Assembly (NCBI GenBank): GCA_003342895.1
Contig: PTFA01000399.1
Span: forward strand, 1 to 64,000
Length of the DNA stretch: 64,000 nt
Source: Casuarius casuarius
Taxonomy: Eukaryota; Chordata; Aves; Casuariiformes; Casuariidae
Direction of reading: 5' to 3'
Made by a program: the position numbers and the translations under genes. The notes under the pieces were generated by a model. The model saw only the letters and a list, made by a program, of their open reading frames with translations, was not told the DNA's origin and did not search any database. Each line of letters opens with the position of its first letter. Within the stretch, counting starts at the first letter, position 1. Below, piece by piece: positions 13,682 through 26,763 of the stretch.

Positions 13682-13730
13682 GTTGTGGGTGGCAACCTGG
13701 ATCTCTGGAGGCAAAATGGCTCATCCCCAG
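13682..13730 (+). other. Candidate small exon (49 nt), unverified
   Basis: A pyrimidine-rich tract ending in CTCCTTCTCAG (AG at 13680-13681) precedes a 49-nt segment. It is followed by a consensus 5' splice site, CAG|GTGAGT, with GT at 13731-13732. A possible branch point lies in CTACTCATTC. Both splice signals are strong by inspection. The segment is open in all three plus phases, so it gives no evidence for a reading frame. If real, it could be an exon of a long non-coding RNA or an alternative exon of a gene spanning the window. Chance pairs of good splice sites are expected in 64 kb. Confidence 0.2.
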
Positions 13731-15345
13731 GTGAGTCATGCCAAAGAGCACTTATCTTCCCCCTTTCGCCCCATCAGCCTTCCTCTGCAATTATTCCCTT
13801 TTCTTGCCTGCCCCTCACATCCTCCCTGACTGGACCAGCCCAAATGTTCCCCAGTTACCAAGTGTGGACATTATCATTCCTTCACATTTTCTGTTCATGG
13901 AGCTGGCTTCCTAATGATGAGCTTTCTTTCTGAATGTTTTTTTTTTTCAAAAACTTCTGAATGCTGTGCTGGAGCAAGAAAACACAATCGGACTTTGTCA
14001 GATGTGTGTATGTATCAGAGTGTGTCTTGTCACTAGAAAATGTGTACAAATACAAGTCTTAGTCAGTAAAAAGAAAACACAAAAGAAGGGTAAGGTATAA
14101 TAATCTAATCTAATTCACAGCTTCAGTAAGGTGACCACTACAATAGTTGGTATGGTAATGGAATAAGATGCGAGTCTTACGAGATATGAATCACAATGCG
14201 AGTTAGGTTGGCAAAATTATAAGCATTATTTATTTAATAAACATTTGTAAACAGATATCAGTTATTTTTTCAGAAAACTAGGTGTTAGTGTCTTAAATGT
14301 TGTGGCATCAAAAGGGTTAGCATGCAGTCCATATGAAATTCTTAAAAGCTGCAATAACACTATGCTGCTGTTTACTATCTCCTGTAAGGCTCTCTGTGCT
14401 TTGTTGTGTACCTCCCATACTGAAAAAGGCAGTGCAACAGACTAAAAAATAGTGAGAGAGCAAGACTCAGGGTTCTTTGTAGCTGAAGTTGTTGCATATT
14501 ATTAGAGCATATTTTACTGAATTAATAGCNTATGCTTTTGCTACACATACTCAGAATTTCATCTTCTGTTTGCCATTATTGTAATAATAATTTCGTATCA
14601 AGTAAGAGCACATAAAGCCTGACCTATGTGCTACATTGCTTGAACTACATTCACTTTAATTCTTGTGCAATGAACATGACTTTGAAGCAATTTGTAAGGT
14701 TTTTGCCAAGAAAGCCACTTTATGTTATAATCTTCATTTGCTGAAATACATGTAACCTGTCTCACTAAGAAGTCCTATGCTAAGCATACGTATTTGTAAC
14801 AAGCCTGAAGTTCACCTGAATATATTGATGATTTTGGAACTAATTCTTATTACATAATATTTTCAGTCACAATGCATCTTTTACTGTGGTGAAACCAATG
14901 GGATTTTTTATTTAAATGTATCTCAGTTCCTTTGGTCTTTGTTTTCCTGTTTTCTTTTATTTCCTTTTTTTTTTCAGAAGACTTTTATATACCACACAAT
15001 GATCTGCAGTACCCACACATAATATACACGTGTGAAGGATCATGCATATGTAATAATGGATGGAACAGAGAGTNTATTCTAATGCAGATGACATGTCCAA
15101 GGACATTTAAGGAGCTTGAGATTTGTATTTGATTTTAACTTTCAATGACAATATCTGCTCTTGTAATTGTTCTTTATGTAGCCTCAGGTAGCCTCCTACT
15201 TTGACTTCCTTTCCAACAGACATCTGGGAAGTGGTTTATGACACCACCATGTATGTTAAAAGTGGTCTGCCTCCAGAGTCCTCAAAGTTTTCTTTCAGGA
15301 ACAAAACATTCCTTCCAATTCAGTGCTGTACCTTGCTGGTAAATC
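13731..15345. other. Unique sequence, no feature seen
   Basis: The first 200 bases remain pyrimidine-rich, then the sequence turns AT-rich. Undetermined bases lie at 14530 and 15074; the second falls inside a 66-codon frame (14932-15132) that has no recognisable product. Confidence 0.55.
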
Positions 15346-15798
15346 TCATACATTGTCACCCATAAACCTTTGAAGTTTCTGATGTATCTTGGAGCCCAGT
15401 GTATTGCAAGAGAGCCCCTGATAGACAATCAGGACATTGATTTGTGTGTTTGAACAGGGCTTGAGGAGAACATTTTTTCCAAAATCACATTTCTTGTAGT
15501 ATAAAAACAGCAACAGATCCCTTGTCAGCCAGGTCCCACAAGAAGTGGTCATGTCCAGTCGCAGTCTGTTATCACATATGCTAAAGCCAGCAGCATATTC
15601 TAGCAAGATGTTGCCATTGCTCCTCTTTAGAGCAGCAGCAGAGTGCTCCTGACAGTGCTCCCCCAGAGTCGTCCTGCCCTGTGACTGCCAGATGGTGCTC
15701 ATATCAAGTGCACAGATGACACTAACCCTCTCCCAATCCTGCATGGCTCCCTTTGGACAACAGGGAGAGATTTTCTTGCGGGTTAGAGACACAGGCAA
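15346..15798 (-). other. Longest open frame in the window (150 codons), product not recognised
   Basis: This frame begins at an ATG and reads about 150 codons to a stop at 15346, the longest uninterrupted frame here. I see no signal peptide, zinc-finger spacing, transmembrane run or other motif, and no splice sites that would extend it. Local composition is less AT-rich than the flanks, which lengthens chance frames, and a run of this size is only mildly unexpected in 64 kb. It could be a decayed retrogene or retroelement piece, or chance. No poly(A) tail or flanking duplication was found to support a processed copy. Confidence 0.12.
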
Positions 15799-18700
15799 GG
15801 AAAAGAATTTCTCTTCTTTGTGGCCAACTCATTTGCTTACAAATAATTTCTGCAGCAGAAGTGGTTGTGGAGGTAGAGTGAATGCTGTCACATAAAATCT
15901 ATTTATACCAACAAGCAAATAGGAGTGAGAAATTACTTTTGAGACTATTTATCAAACAGCATTCTTGTACAGCAAGTAAATACAACCTGAGAGGGTCTGG
16001 TGGACTGATGAGGCACTGAACTCTCATGCGTTATGAACATCCAATGGATGAAGAAAAATACATTCTCTTTTGTTCTTCTGTTGTATTTGAAAGGAAATAC
16101 TATAAAAAAAGTAGTTGAGAAAATAGGGTAGGAGTTGTGGTAGACTCTAACTTCTAAGGAGAAATAAGACCTCAGAAGTAATTTTGAGAAAACATGACAA
16201 ATTTGGAAAGAGAAGAAAAGAGGAATTCTATTAATGGCCAAAATATCTGCTACTGATCATTTTTTCTGTTGAAAAAGAATTAGTGACTTGGCTATTGCAG
16301 AAGCAACTATTCATTTATAGTTTGGTGGGATAATTCTTGCTGTGTAGTAACCAAAAAATAAGTATTTACTGCTTTTATTTTACTTAACATAATCTGGCAT
16401 TTATGAGATTTACCACAAGACTGGACTGTAGGAGCCTGTAATATGTTTTCTCTGAATTCATGCAAAGATTTACCATTGCAATAGGCTAATGATCGTTTAA
16501 AATAGTCAACTTAGTCTTTTTCCGTCTGATGAATAAACTTGAATGTCCTCTAATTAAAGAAAAAAGTCAGGAAGTGCTATTTATAAGTGTTTCAGCCTAT
16601 GAATTTCACAGAAAATACTTAATTCATTTGGATATTTGAGTTATCATTTTGATTCATCCATATGAGAAGGAAACACCAAAATGTGGGTGGGTGTGAAGCA
16701 TCATGTAACTATAAAGCTACACCTATTTACTTCAGTTAAAAATCTGGCCTACTAATACCGTATATGTTTCCTTACTGAATGATTTTACAGTTTTTGTTCT
16801 ATCCGAATTGATTTCCATTTAGTCCCAAAACAAATTGAATTTAGGTATGCAACCAAAATTCTAACATGCCTAAACACGTGTCATCTTTGGGGTCCAATCT
16901 TTTCAAATGAACATTTAGGAGACCAAAATTTGCTCAAATAAATATGCAAGAAAGCAAATGAGAAAGAGAATAAGTACAGTTGGTATAAATGTTTTAATTG
17001 GGAATCAAGATTTTTGTCATTGCTTATCTATTACCATCACTACTGCTTGAAGCATTTTTTTTTTCTTAGACTGCGCATATGCAAGGTAGAGATCTATATA
17101 TTTCCCATTTTATTTATGGGCTCTTTATTTCTAGGCTTTTTGTATGTTAGAAATGTTATAACTCTGAGCCTAACTTAAAAACTTGTTTGCAAATTATTTC
17201 TATCTGTTTCCTCAAAATTAATTCTCATTTGTAAAATGCTTTCCTCCAAATTCTGCTCCCCCCCCCCCCCCCTGGCATAAGGAGGTCCTATTTCCTCTAA
17301 AACTTTGCCATTTCTCCCCATCATACTGCAGTTTTTCTGTCTCCTGCTGTATCAGTAGTGCCAATACGACTGCTTTTGAGACCGCCATACAAATCATATC
17401 ATTGAAAGCATAAGAAAAAGAAAACAAATCCTCCAAGAAATAGCCAGCTTTGTCACCTAAGAATATTTAACATTTAATTACATCTGATCTGTCTCTCTAT
17501 TATGTATGCACATGCACAAATCTACTGTGGCAACAAGGATAGGGATCCTATGAAGCTGTTTATGGTTATGCTGCAAGTAGTGCTGTAAAGGTTGTAATTT
17601 TTCAGTTTTCTGTTGTAACACAATATCAAAGAAAGAAAATAATCAATTAATAAGATCGGCGATGGAAAAATCTAAGTCCCTGTCAAGGAGGAGGTTCATG
17701 TATGAAATCTGTGTATGTTTTGAAATCTGTGAAATCTGGGTATCGTTTCCTGGTTTCTGCATGCATTTTCACAATATTTTGATTCAGAGATTTTTAAATA
17801 CTAAAAACCGAGTTCAAAAAGTTACAGATTCAAAAACTTTGAGTTTTAAAAGTGAAAGAAGAGTTTTTTGGAAAGAAAATGAGGGTTGGTATATAGTGTA
17901 TGTATGGGGGTCATTTGTTTGTTTAAAAACTTTCCTGTCTTTCCTGTTGGTTGATGTTCCTCTGTCCAGGTGCAGCACATTTCTTGACTTGTTTTTTAAA
18001 TGCTCAATCAGTATAAGTCACTTTAGAGTGCATTATTAGAGCTATTTCTTGCCTCTGGCTGATGTCCCAGAAGAATATGATAAATCATGCACTTATGCTA
18101 CAGAGGAAAAAAAAAAATCAATGTTCAGAACTTCCATGGTCAGTTTTGCTTAGGACAACTAAACTCCAGGGTGACAAAATACTGATGATGTCATCAGTAA
18201 AAAATTAATTCTGTGAACAACTAAGAATCCCAAACTGCCTTGCAGCATGTTGCAGAATATGAAGAAAATGTTCAGAAAATTTTGTTGCAAACTCCAGTTG
18301 TTTTTTGACTTTTCAGAGCAAGAGGAGATCCTTCTTAAAAAGCCAGTGCCAGAGTACATGATAAATTGCTCTACAAACAGAACACATGCTTAGGCAGTGA
18401 CAAGATTTGGGATTTGGCTCTTCTGAAATCTCGTGGTCAAAAATATGGGTTACTCTGCCCCAATCTTTGAAATGACAATAATTACACAAAGTTATGTGTA
18501 TATGTTATCATAAAAAGAATTCGTAGAGCATTTCCTGTACTTAGGCATTTCTGGAACTGTATTTCAGCATGTAAATAATCAATGAAAGTCAGATATCTCA
18601 CCATTAATTACTACAGCTGTGGCAATACCACATTTCCATATTGTGTATGAGGGATTGAGAAGAAAGCAGGTTCACATGCTAGCCACTAGTGTGACTAATC

Positions 18701-19976
18701 CTGCATGTACCTGCTGAGTAGAAGGGCAGGGAATAACACCCCAGGCTGGTTTCTTCTAGGTATCCCACCTGCCCTTGAACTGATACCAGGAGCCTATACA
18801 AATGGTCCCAATGTCACCAATGAAAAAAGGCAAATTTATAGCTTGAGGTGTCTACAAAACTCCTGTAGTCCAGCTGGGAAGCATACTAAACTTGAAGGAG
18901 TCCCAGGTCCAGCAACACAGGTACAAGGTAGCTTTAGCCAGGGAGTACTACATTACTGAGGGGATAGTCCTGCACACTGCATCAGATGTGAATGGTGTCA
19001 GCAGTTAGTTTGAGCTATTTGATGTAAGTAACTAACTTTGAAGATTCAATATAGAGGAAAAAAACCTCACTGTTTTTAAAAATCCCAAACAGGAATATCA
19101 TTAGTGGAGAGACACACACAAAAAAAGATATAAGCTTCAAGGTGAGATTGTTTATTTAAAGCAAGACGGACAACCACTAGCTGGCATAACAGCAAAATAC
19201 AACCATGCCCTGTTAGGGAGAGAACCTGGATCACTAAATTCCTTCTGTGATCCCATGAACCCTCAAACTACCAAACCAAGAAAAATAATCCTAATAGGTT
19301 AATAATGAGGAATAGAACAATTAATCACACACATGTTCATTTCACAGCTACTGAAAAGCTTTAGATTACTTACCCTGCAGGAAAATACGTCAAAATTTAG
19401 GTGAGCAAGCAGCTGATACGCTAAGTGTGAAGCATGAGGATAGTTGCTCCTCGCAGCAATTTTTAGTTTGTGAAGAACACATCTTTGAGACAAGTGCAGG
19501 ACTAAAAGTATACTAGGAAATAACCAAGGTGGTCAATACCCTGCCTGTAAAGTAAAAACAGAGATAAAGGTTAGAGGAGAGAAAATGTGATTCTTGTAAT
19601 CTGATGGTTAGTTTTGAAAGAGCAGCAGGAGAAAGAGCAGGCTGCTTTGGCAAAAGTCTGAATGCATACCAAAGGAGGGGAGGAAAACATTTGCAATGAG
19701 GTGGCTGGGGCATAGTCTTTATAAAGTCATGCTATCCTGCTAGTTGTCAGACTGTGAGGTTTTGGGGATCAGTAGAGTGACATTCTTGATGTTCAAAATA
19801 TTTGATTCCAGAACCAATTTAAATGATTGGAAATTTCATTTTTTTTCCAAGATCTAATAAACAAGGATGGAAAGAGAGAACTTGTTTTGAACCTTGTTGT
19901 CATACTCCTTATCCCAGTGTCAGGTATGGCCTCACAACAATCTTAGCATTTCAAATGCTAAAACGTTGTTTTCCAG
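15799..19976. other. Unique AT-rich DNA with a poly(C) run
   Basis: There is a C15 run at 17258-17272 and a short triplication of GAAATCTGTG-like units near 17703-17740. Frames at 17662-18039 (125 codons) and 18159-18359 (minus) are not supported by any recognised domain. No transposon was identified. Confidence 0.55.
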
Positions 19977-20106
19977 GGACTTTCAGAGACAAATTTCAGA
20001 AGTTGTTTTCTTTCCTTGCTGGTTTGCAACCTCTGAGTTTCTCATGGAACATCCAGATGATCTTGTGGAAGGAGAAATAGTTCAGAGATGGATTAATGAT
20101 GGGAAG
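19977..20106 (+). other. Candidate coding exon (130 nt), unverified
   Basis: The interval lies between a splice-acceptor-like TTGTTTTCCAG (AG at 19975-19976) and a donor-like AAG|GTAAAA (GT at 20107-20108). One frame stays open through it. The last 21 codons encode MEHPDDLVEGEIVQRWINDG plus K, an acidic, charged, amphipathic-looking stretch unlike the leucine- and phenylalanine-rich junk frames elsewhere. It would start in mid-codon and end at a codon boundary. I do not recognise the protein, and no second exon in a compatible phase was found nearby. It may be a chance frame or a relic. Confidence 0.17.
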
Positions 20107-20206
20107 GTAAAATATAATTTTGCGAAGATGAGCTGAATGGAAATTGATGACTGAAAAAGCTGATTATATTTAGGACTTTTACCTTTATATAGGTAAATAG
20201 GTATAG

Positions 20207-20208
<2 letters not shown>
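20107..20208. other. Spacer before the GT microsatellite
   Basis: This is AT-rich sequence. The frame of the preceding candidate exon stops at 20136. Nothing else is seen. Confidence 0.4.

Positions 20209-20242
<34 letters not shown>
20209..20242. repeat. (GT)17 microsatellite
   Basis: This is a perfect run of 17 GT dinucleotides, long enough to be polymorphic between individuals. The apparent frames crossing it on both strands, encoding Cys-Val or Thr-His repeats, are repeat artefacts. Confidence 0.97.
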
Positions 20243-20246
<4 letters not shown>

Positions 20247-23200
20247 ATTTAGTCGTGTTTCTAAATTCCGCATATGGAAAAGAAATCGTGATATTGGGGC
20301 TAGAGCAGAAAAGCTGGTGTTTGGTAGTACAGACAAAATCTGACTTTGTCTCGGTACTGAAGGATTTTCTAGTATATTCTTTTAGGAATTTAAATCTGTA
20401 TTTTTAATCCTTGTTTCTTTTGGTATATTTGTCACCAAAATAGTTCTTTCTGATCTGCTGTAACTAGGATCGGCACATATGAAGATAGTTGGGCCATTTG
20501 ATATTCTCACTTTCTCTGCTTTTAATCAAGACTGTATATTTTTGTCATCTGTTCAGCTGCTGAAGGGCTACTTGAACTCCAGAGTGGATGATGTCCTATC
20601 CCATGGAATTATTTTGCTTTGGTTTGCTCCTCTGTGTCTCCTTTTGAGAGTGCTTCATCTCTGTCTTGGGCAGGTATTTCCCCAGTGTCCCTCTGTAACA
20701 AAGCCTAATACAAATCACTATTTATACTTAGATTGCCCTTCTACTGAACAACTTTCTTTCCTTGCCCAGCTACTTCTCCAGACTCACACATCTTCATGCT
20801 TGCAAAACTTCTTTCTTGCAAGATACTTAACACATATTTCACCTTTATTTTGTATCTAAGCTGCCATACAATAGTTTTCACTGTTATATATTTAGTTATC
20901 TTGGACTATGCTGCAGTCAAACATGGGATTTCTGGATACATGTTAGCCCTATCAAAAGCATTCCTTCTGTTGAACCTAGTAGAGATTTGGGAATCCTGGA
21001 ATTTACAGAATTCACACAAACATTTCTGGGCTAGAAAAGAAAATGTGGCTGAAAACTAGAACAGACACAAGCCCTATCCCACTAGTTGTCCCTGACCGCT
21101 GATATGAGGATGTGGACATTTTGCTGCTCCCCTGAATTAGCCTTTTTGATAAGATAAATACAGGCTCAATCCCTAGGTATTCCAAGGAACCTAAAATCAG
21201 AGTCAAAGGGGAGAGACACAAGCTTCAAAGTACAAGAGGTTGAGTTGATGGAGTTTTGCTTTCAGTACTGAGGACATATTGAAGACCTCATCCACAGACA
21301 CTGGATCATATATTGAGGCTAAAAATATCTCAGAGCATGTGTGTTTTTATCTGAGCGAAATAATTTTCATATTATGGCAAGGGGCTTGGAAGCAGCAGGT
21401 GAATGAAGACTGAGATTCTTCTTTTTTGGAGATTCCGTCCTCTTTTGTTTTTTTTTTCCCCCAGTACATTCATGAATTGATTCATACATAATGGAGGTAT
21501 CAGGGCTTCTTTTTGTTGGTCCTTTCACAAATAGTTTGTCAGTTGTCTGAAGCTTTTACAAAAGTTACGGCATCATTTAGTGAACAGGTGCAATGAGAAA
21601 ATCTAGGTTTTACTTGATTTATAGAATGCATTTTGAGTATTGAAGGGAACATCTATCAAATCTGAGTCTCCTGTAAAAAGGTATCTGTAAACTAGCTGTG
21701 TTTGTTCTTTTTTTCATGACCTGATTATTGTTTTGTGGAAAAGAATTAGAATAAACGGAGATCAGAATACTTGGTCTTCATTGAAAAGCAAACTGAAAAA
21801 TCAGTCAAACCTGTTTACCACTTTTATAGCATGTTACCCTGTTATGAACTAAGTATGTGAGTGTGTCCCCAAAACCAAAATAATCAAGTGTTTTCTGTTG
21901 GGGATGTGGATTTTTGTCAATATCTGTTTGAAAGGGAATTGCAAAAGGAAAACAGCTGAACTTTCTATTTGTAAGGATTGTATGGCATGCTTAAACTGAG
22001 ATTTTCACTGTTGTTAGTGGCATACTAGAAGATCTTTCAAAGAAGTTATTTCAAAACTGGTTAATTGACATAATTAGTTAAAACGAGCTCTTACCAGGCG
22101 GTAGGCCCTCAAGCATATAGTAATAGATAGAATAGCCTGAAACTGTTGAGAGGAACAGAAAGAGACTGGAAGCCCATTTTGTTGTGAATGATATATGAGA
22201 TCATATAATAATACCCCTGATAAATAAATGGTAATAATACTGATAAAAGATTTTATCTTTTTAGAGAGAATGTGTAATAATCAACGAAGCAGAGACTGGG
22301 CCACCAGGAATAGTTGTTGCCCTGTTCTGTTGCTGTGCATTTTTCCATAGTTTCTGCAGCCTGACTTCCAGTAAAGCCAGTGTAACTTTTTATGTAGTAA
22401 TGATGGTGCTATATAACTTAGACCAGTGGTGAGTGTTTGCCTTGCCCAGTCTCCTTTGTCTTTCTTTAAGTGGTGTGATTTGGTTAATGTTTGAGTAACA
22501 GGGGAGAAGGGAGAAGAAACTGCCTCGGTGTTAAAGTAATGTCCTCCAAAACACATTGAAAGCAGAAAAACGTCCTGAATTCCCATAATTTTAATTTCAT
22601 AGATCCATAGTTGAGCTACTTAAGACTACCGAAACATGCCCTGGCAAAACCTTTGTATTTTTCTACTATAAACTAAGCATAAATTCAGTGGTAGATGACA
22701 GATTACTTCATATACCATGCAAGCAAGCCCAGACAATAGCTTTAGCCATGACTGATTGCCTTGCTGTAACCCACTTTATGTTAAATGTATTCTTGCTGTT
22801 CAATTCCACAACTGTAATTTTGTTCTTCTGCACTGCTCAGCCCTCTGTGGACTAACCAGGTTCCTTCAGTAATGATTTCTTTTCTATCGTATTGTTTTCT
22901 GCATAATCAAGTTGGTAGGTAGGGGTTTAGGTGACACAGCCATCTGTCAAGTTCATTTGCTCTGAAAATGCAAGAAATAATGGCCTCTACAACTTGGGGC
23001 TATCTGTTATAAAGGAAGAATATCAGCTTTTACCCTGCACCATCTTCTCATCTCTTCAAATTATCATTTTTTCCACTTTCTATATAAAATACATAAGGTT
23101 CTCTTGACATGACTGATTGGTGAAAAAGAAAGCTATCACATGTCCACCTTGTATTGCAATTTATGCAAGCAATCCAATTAAGGAGAAACAGCTAACACCC

Positions 23201-25080
23201 AGACTAATGTTCCTGTCGTGAAACTAAAGAGACTGCTGCAGACTGCTCCACTCAAGTGTTATCAGTGCTGGTTCTCTGACACGATAACTGCTTCCTCCTG
23301 GAAATTTGCATACTGTGCAAATGTAAGGGAGTTTGCATGCCACAAAAGAAAGGGAAAACAGGTATTCCTTTGTCTCTCTCATAATGACTCTTATAAGAAA
23401 CCTTTATCAAATTGTATCTGTTTGTTGAAATGACACAGAGGCGGTGGGGAAAGATGTAAAAAGCTGCCTGTGGGTGCCCAACTTTTTTCCGATATAGCCT
23501 AAGCAGGCTGGAAAAATCCAAGAATTATCCTACTTTTGTGTGTTTGTGGAGAGGAAGGTTGCTTATAAAGTAGAATAAACTGTACTTAAAGCTGGAAAAA
23601 CCCTGGTTGTTCTAACTCAGGCATTTTTATGTTAGATTGAATATTGCCCCTACTAAAGATCAGAAAGTCCAATGACTCTCACTTAGTTTAGACTTCCAAT
23701 GACTTAGTAAGGAAGAAAACCACTTTCAGACAGCGTTAAATGTACTGGTGAAACCTGGAATTTTCTACTTCAATAGAGAGAGAACATAATCATTGAGTAG
23801 CACTTTTACCAAACCAGTTTCCCCATCATCCTCCTCTCAGGGCCACTGACATGAGATAAGGCTCTCTGTTCTATGAGAGATTCCCTGGAAAATGTTGTTC
23901 ACAGCAAAGTAAATAATGAACTTAAACAGCAGGTGTAAAAAGTGATAAACCCATTAATGAAACTAGCCAGCATTAGCAATCACCTGCTGAATATGTCCAA
24001 AATAGGAAGTCAAACTTAAACTGCATGTGCAAAATAGACCGAACAAAAAACCATAGAAAGATTGCAAAGAAGTTATTTTGTACCTTATTTCTACCTCAGG
24101 ATGCAAAACTAACTTGATGACCATTGCTGTGTAATGCATTTCATACAGAATTGAAAATGGTCCTTCAGTCTTTTCCACAGGTTTTGTAAACTGTGCTCTG
24201 CCTGTCATTTTCACAAAAATTGGGTATGGAAAGTCATGCTGATCCCAGAAAGAATCTATCCAAGCTTGCAACTACTGAATGTTTCATACACTATTTCAAC
24301 ATAGATTTCTATTTTCTGGCCCAGATAAGAATGCTGTTTCTTTCTGGGATGAGGATTTAATTTTCTCAGAACTTGGGGGACTGTTTAGAATGTATTTATT
24401 GCAAATTAATTGCAAAGATGGTTTTGAAAGTAGAATGAAAACTGAGTAGCTTAAACTGTTGAAATCTGGACCACATACTTCTTGCTCTTCAGAATTTCCA
24501 GGAATTGGAGAATGCCCTTTGCATCTGGAGCTGTCATGGTGCCAAAGATGTGTTAGTGTTTTTCTGAAAACCATTAGTACAAATTGGGTCAAAAGGCAGG
24601 TACCTGATTTAGTGCCATGCTGAGTTAGTGTGCTCCGGATTTTGAGGTATCATTTCACAGAATATGAGATGGACAATAGTCAGATCACAGGTCCATTATC
24701 TCAGAGTTAAAGGAAGAAACATGGGAATAGAAAAGCGACAGCAGCAACAGCATGTATATATAAGTATCTTAAATCTGCCATGAGGTCTTTTTGCCTGCAA
24801 CTTACACATTAACGTTTTAAAGGTAGCTGCTTACACTACTTATATACTAGATCATATTGCACTATTCCCATTGTTCAGAATTTCTTGTTGAAGATGTCAT
24901 CTTGAATTTTATTCTTTCTGCCTCAAATATTTGGAGGAAAAAAAAAAAACATGTATGTGGTATGACACAGCTAAAATGAAAACGATAATTTTTATGTGAA
25001 AAAATGTTATCCTCATCTTTTTTTTTTGATTCACTATGAAACATACAAGCGCACACATTGCTCCTAGGTAATAGAATTAT
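20243..25080. other. Unique DNA, no feature seen
   Basis: AT-rich unique sequence. Scattered frames of 60-126 codons (for example 20479-20859, 22281-22586 minus, 23252-23521 minus, 23963-24271 minus, 24296-24592 minus) overlap in conflicting phases and carry no recognisable motif. No repeat family was identified. Confidence 0.55.
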
Positions 25081-25108
25081 GCTCGGTCAAAGTCGAACTA
25101 CCTATAAA

Positions 25109-25119
25109 CAGGTGCACCT
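25109..25119. promoter_or_regulatory. Palindromic double E-box (ZEB/SNAI type)
   Basis: CAGGTGCACCT contains the perfect 10-bp palindrome AGGTGCACCT (25110-25119). This places a CAGGTG E-box abutting a CACCT core on the opposite strand, an arrangement bound by ZEB and Snail-type zinc-finger repressors. The surrounding 60 bases hold three CpGs, unusual locally. Binding is inference from the motif. Confidence 0.3.
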
Positions 25120-26302
25120 CCCGTTGGAGGCCTGATTTATCAAAAGAAACTTGAAGAGAGAGACTAAACCTGTAATTAAAAAGAGAGGAGCTAGATCTGG
25201 GCTAAAATTGGCCCATAAAACAGGATAAAATGTTACAGCACTATACAGAAGCTTGCAATGGCTGCAGGACGAATGTAATTTTCATATAGAGTGTGTTCAT
25301 TTAGAGAGTAGTTGCTCCTACTGAAGTAACTGGCAGATACATCTGCAGTAGGATCTGGAAGAAGCAAGAGTAACTAGTTGAAGGAGCAATAAGAGACAAA
25401 GTGTCATTCTGGATTAGCTGTATAGAAATTAGTTACATAGGATTAGTTGTTTAGGAATATGTAGTACAGATCTACTCCACAGAAAACATAAAGACTATAC
25501 ATAAAAAGACCAACGTAAAGCATGTAGACAAGAGCAAGCACTCACAAAGTCATCAATTGGAGTCAGCCACTCAGGTAACATATTGGAACGGCCAAGTGAA
25601 AGGAATGGAATTGGGACCAAGAATTTCAAGTGGCTTTGTAAAACAGAGCAAGAGTATAGACCTGCAAGTATGGAGGCGGACTGCCCAGAAATGCTGATGC
25701 CTTCCCGCTCTCTGTGGAGGCAATCCTTTCCTGGACTTCAGTGACCACAGAGCTCAGCCTGGCTCTTCAGGCGATTTATACATTCATAGGTAAAACTTTA
25801 CACTTAATCTTAGATTTTTACTTTCCAGATTTTTAGGCGAGCAATGCTGAAAACCACAAATGTGTGCTTTGGCTTTTAATATGAAATAATTTTGAAGCCT
25901 TTTCTCCCTATTAAACGTAGAATTTAATTTAGTCATATATGCCATAAAAATACAGGATATGCCATGAGACTGAGTCACCACTGTGAAAAAAAACAGTTTT
26001 GGGTGGAATTTCATGGCTTTGAAATTATTTTTGCTCTTGATATTTTGCTATAAATAATTATTTGGATTTCAGTGCACCATTATTTTCACAATATTGGCTA
26101 AAGTAAATTATTACACATTAAATGACTAGTGTATTAGGTACTTGCAGCAATTCAGAAAATGTAAAACACTGTAAGGGTACTTGATTTCTGAGAAAGTGCT
26201 AAGATTTTTCCTGGAAAACCAGATTTTTTCAGTGCTTTTTAGTTGAGCATGTGCATTCACTTACTCCTTTTGAAGCCATTTGCTGTANAGTGTATTTCAT
26301 TC
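25120..26302. other. Unique sequence, no feature seen
   Basis: The plus strand is purine-rich at about 25140-25700, then AT-rich. One undetermined base is at 26288. No element or gene is recognised. Confidence 0.5.
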
Positions 26303-26347
26303 CAAAAAAAAAAAGAAAAAAAAAAAAAGAGAGAGAGAGAAAGAAAG
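26303..26347. repeat. Purine simple repeat A(n)/(GA)n
   Basis: Two A-runs broken by a G are followed by a (GA)n stretch and AAAG units. It could be the tail of a lost retroposon, but no body sequence is recognisable upstream. Confidence 0.9.
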
Positions 26348-26763
26348 GCTCTATACTGGGGACATGGGACAGATATCCAAGCTGAAGTTCTGATTATTAG
26401 TTTTACATTTTTAAAGAAGTTTTACCCTAGGCAGTTAAAAAGTTATGGTAGCTACATTCTGTAGCCAGCAGCTGATATCAGATTATAAGATTCTAACACC
26501 TGCTTTGGTTTTAGATCATTTAAATACATTTTTATGTCTTATAAAATGTATGCTCTGAAATGTTTAAACTCAGTTAGACCCCCAATACAGTTCTGTAAGC
26601 AAAGGAAAACCTTGTTGTTGTTCTTTCTCCTTTACAACACATCTGTACTTAGAGTGATGCCTACCTAGAGCCTGTGGGACAAATAAAGTAGCTGGGTGAG
26701 GACAAGATGTTAGGCTTCAGAGAAAAAAAATACATTCTTTCTATAAGGAAATGAAAAAACCAC

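Noticed and set aside
13360..13933. Three overlapping plus frames of 79-105 codons
   Set aside because: The plus strand is pyrimidine-rich, which removes stop codons in all phases; no domain is visible.
20082..20407. Frames with Thr-His or Cys-Val repeats
   Set aside because: They are translations of the (GT)17 microsatellite.
20479..20859. 126-codon plus frame, hydrophobic
   Set aside because: No recognised domain, no splice context, and a size within chance for AT-rich sequence with a T-rich plus strand.
26303..26347. Possible SINE or retrogene poly(A) tail
   Set aside because: No retroposon body or target duplication could be found beside it; a simple repeat explains it.
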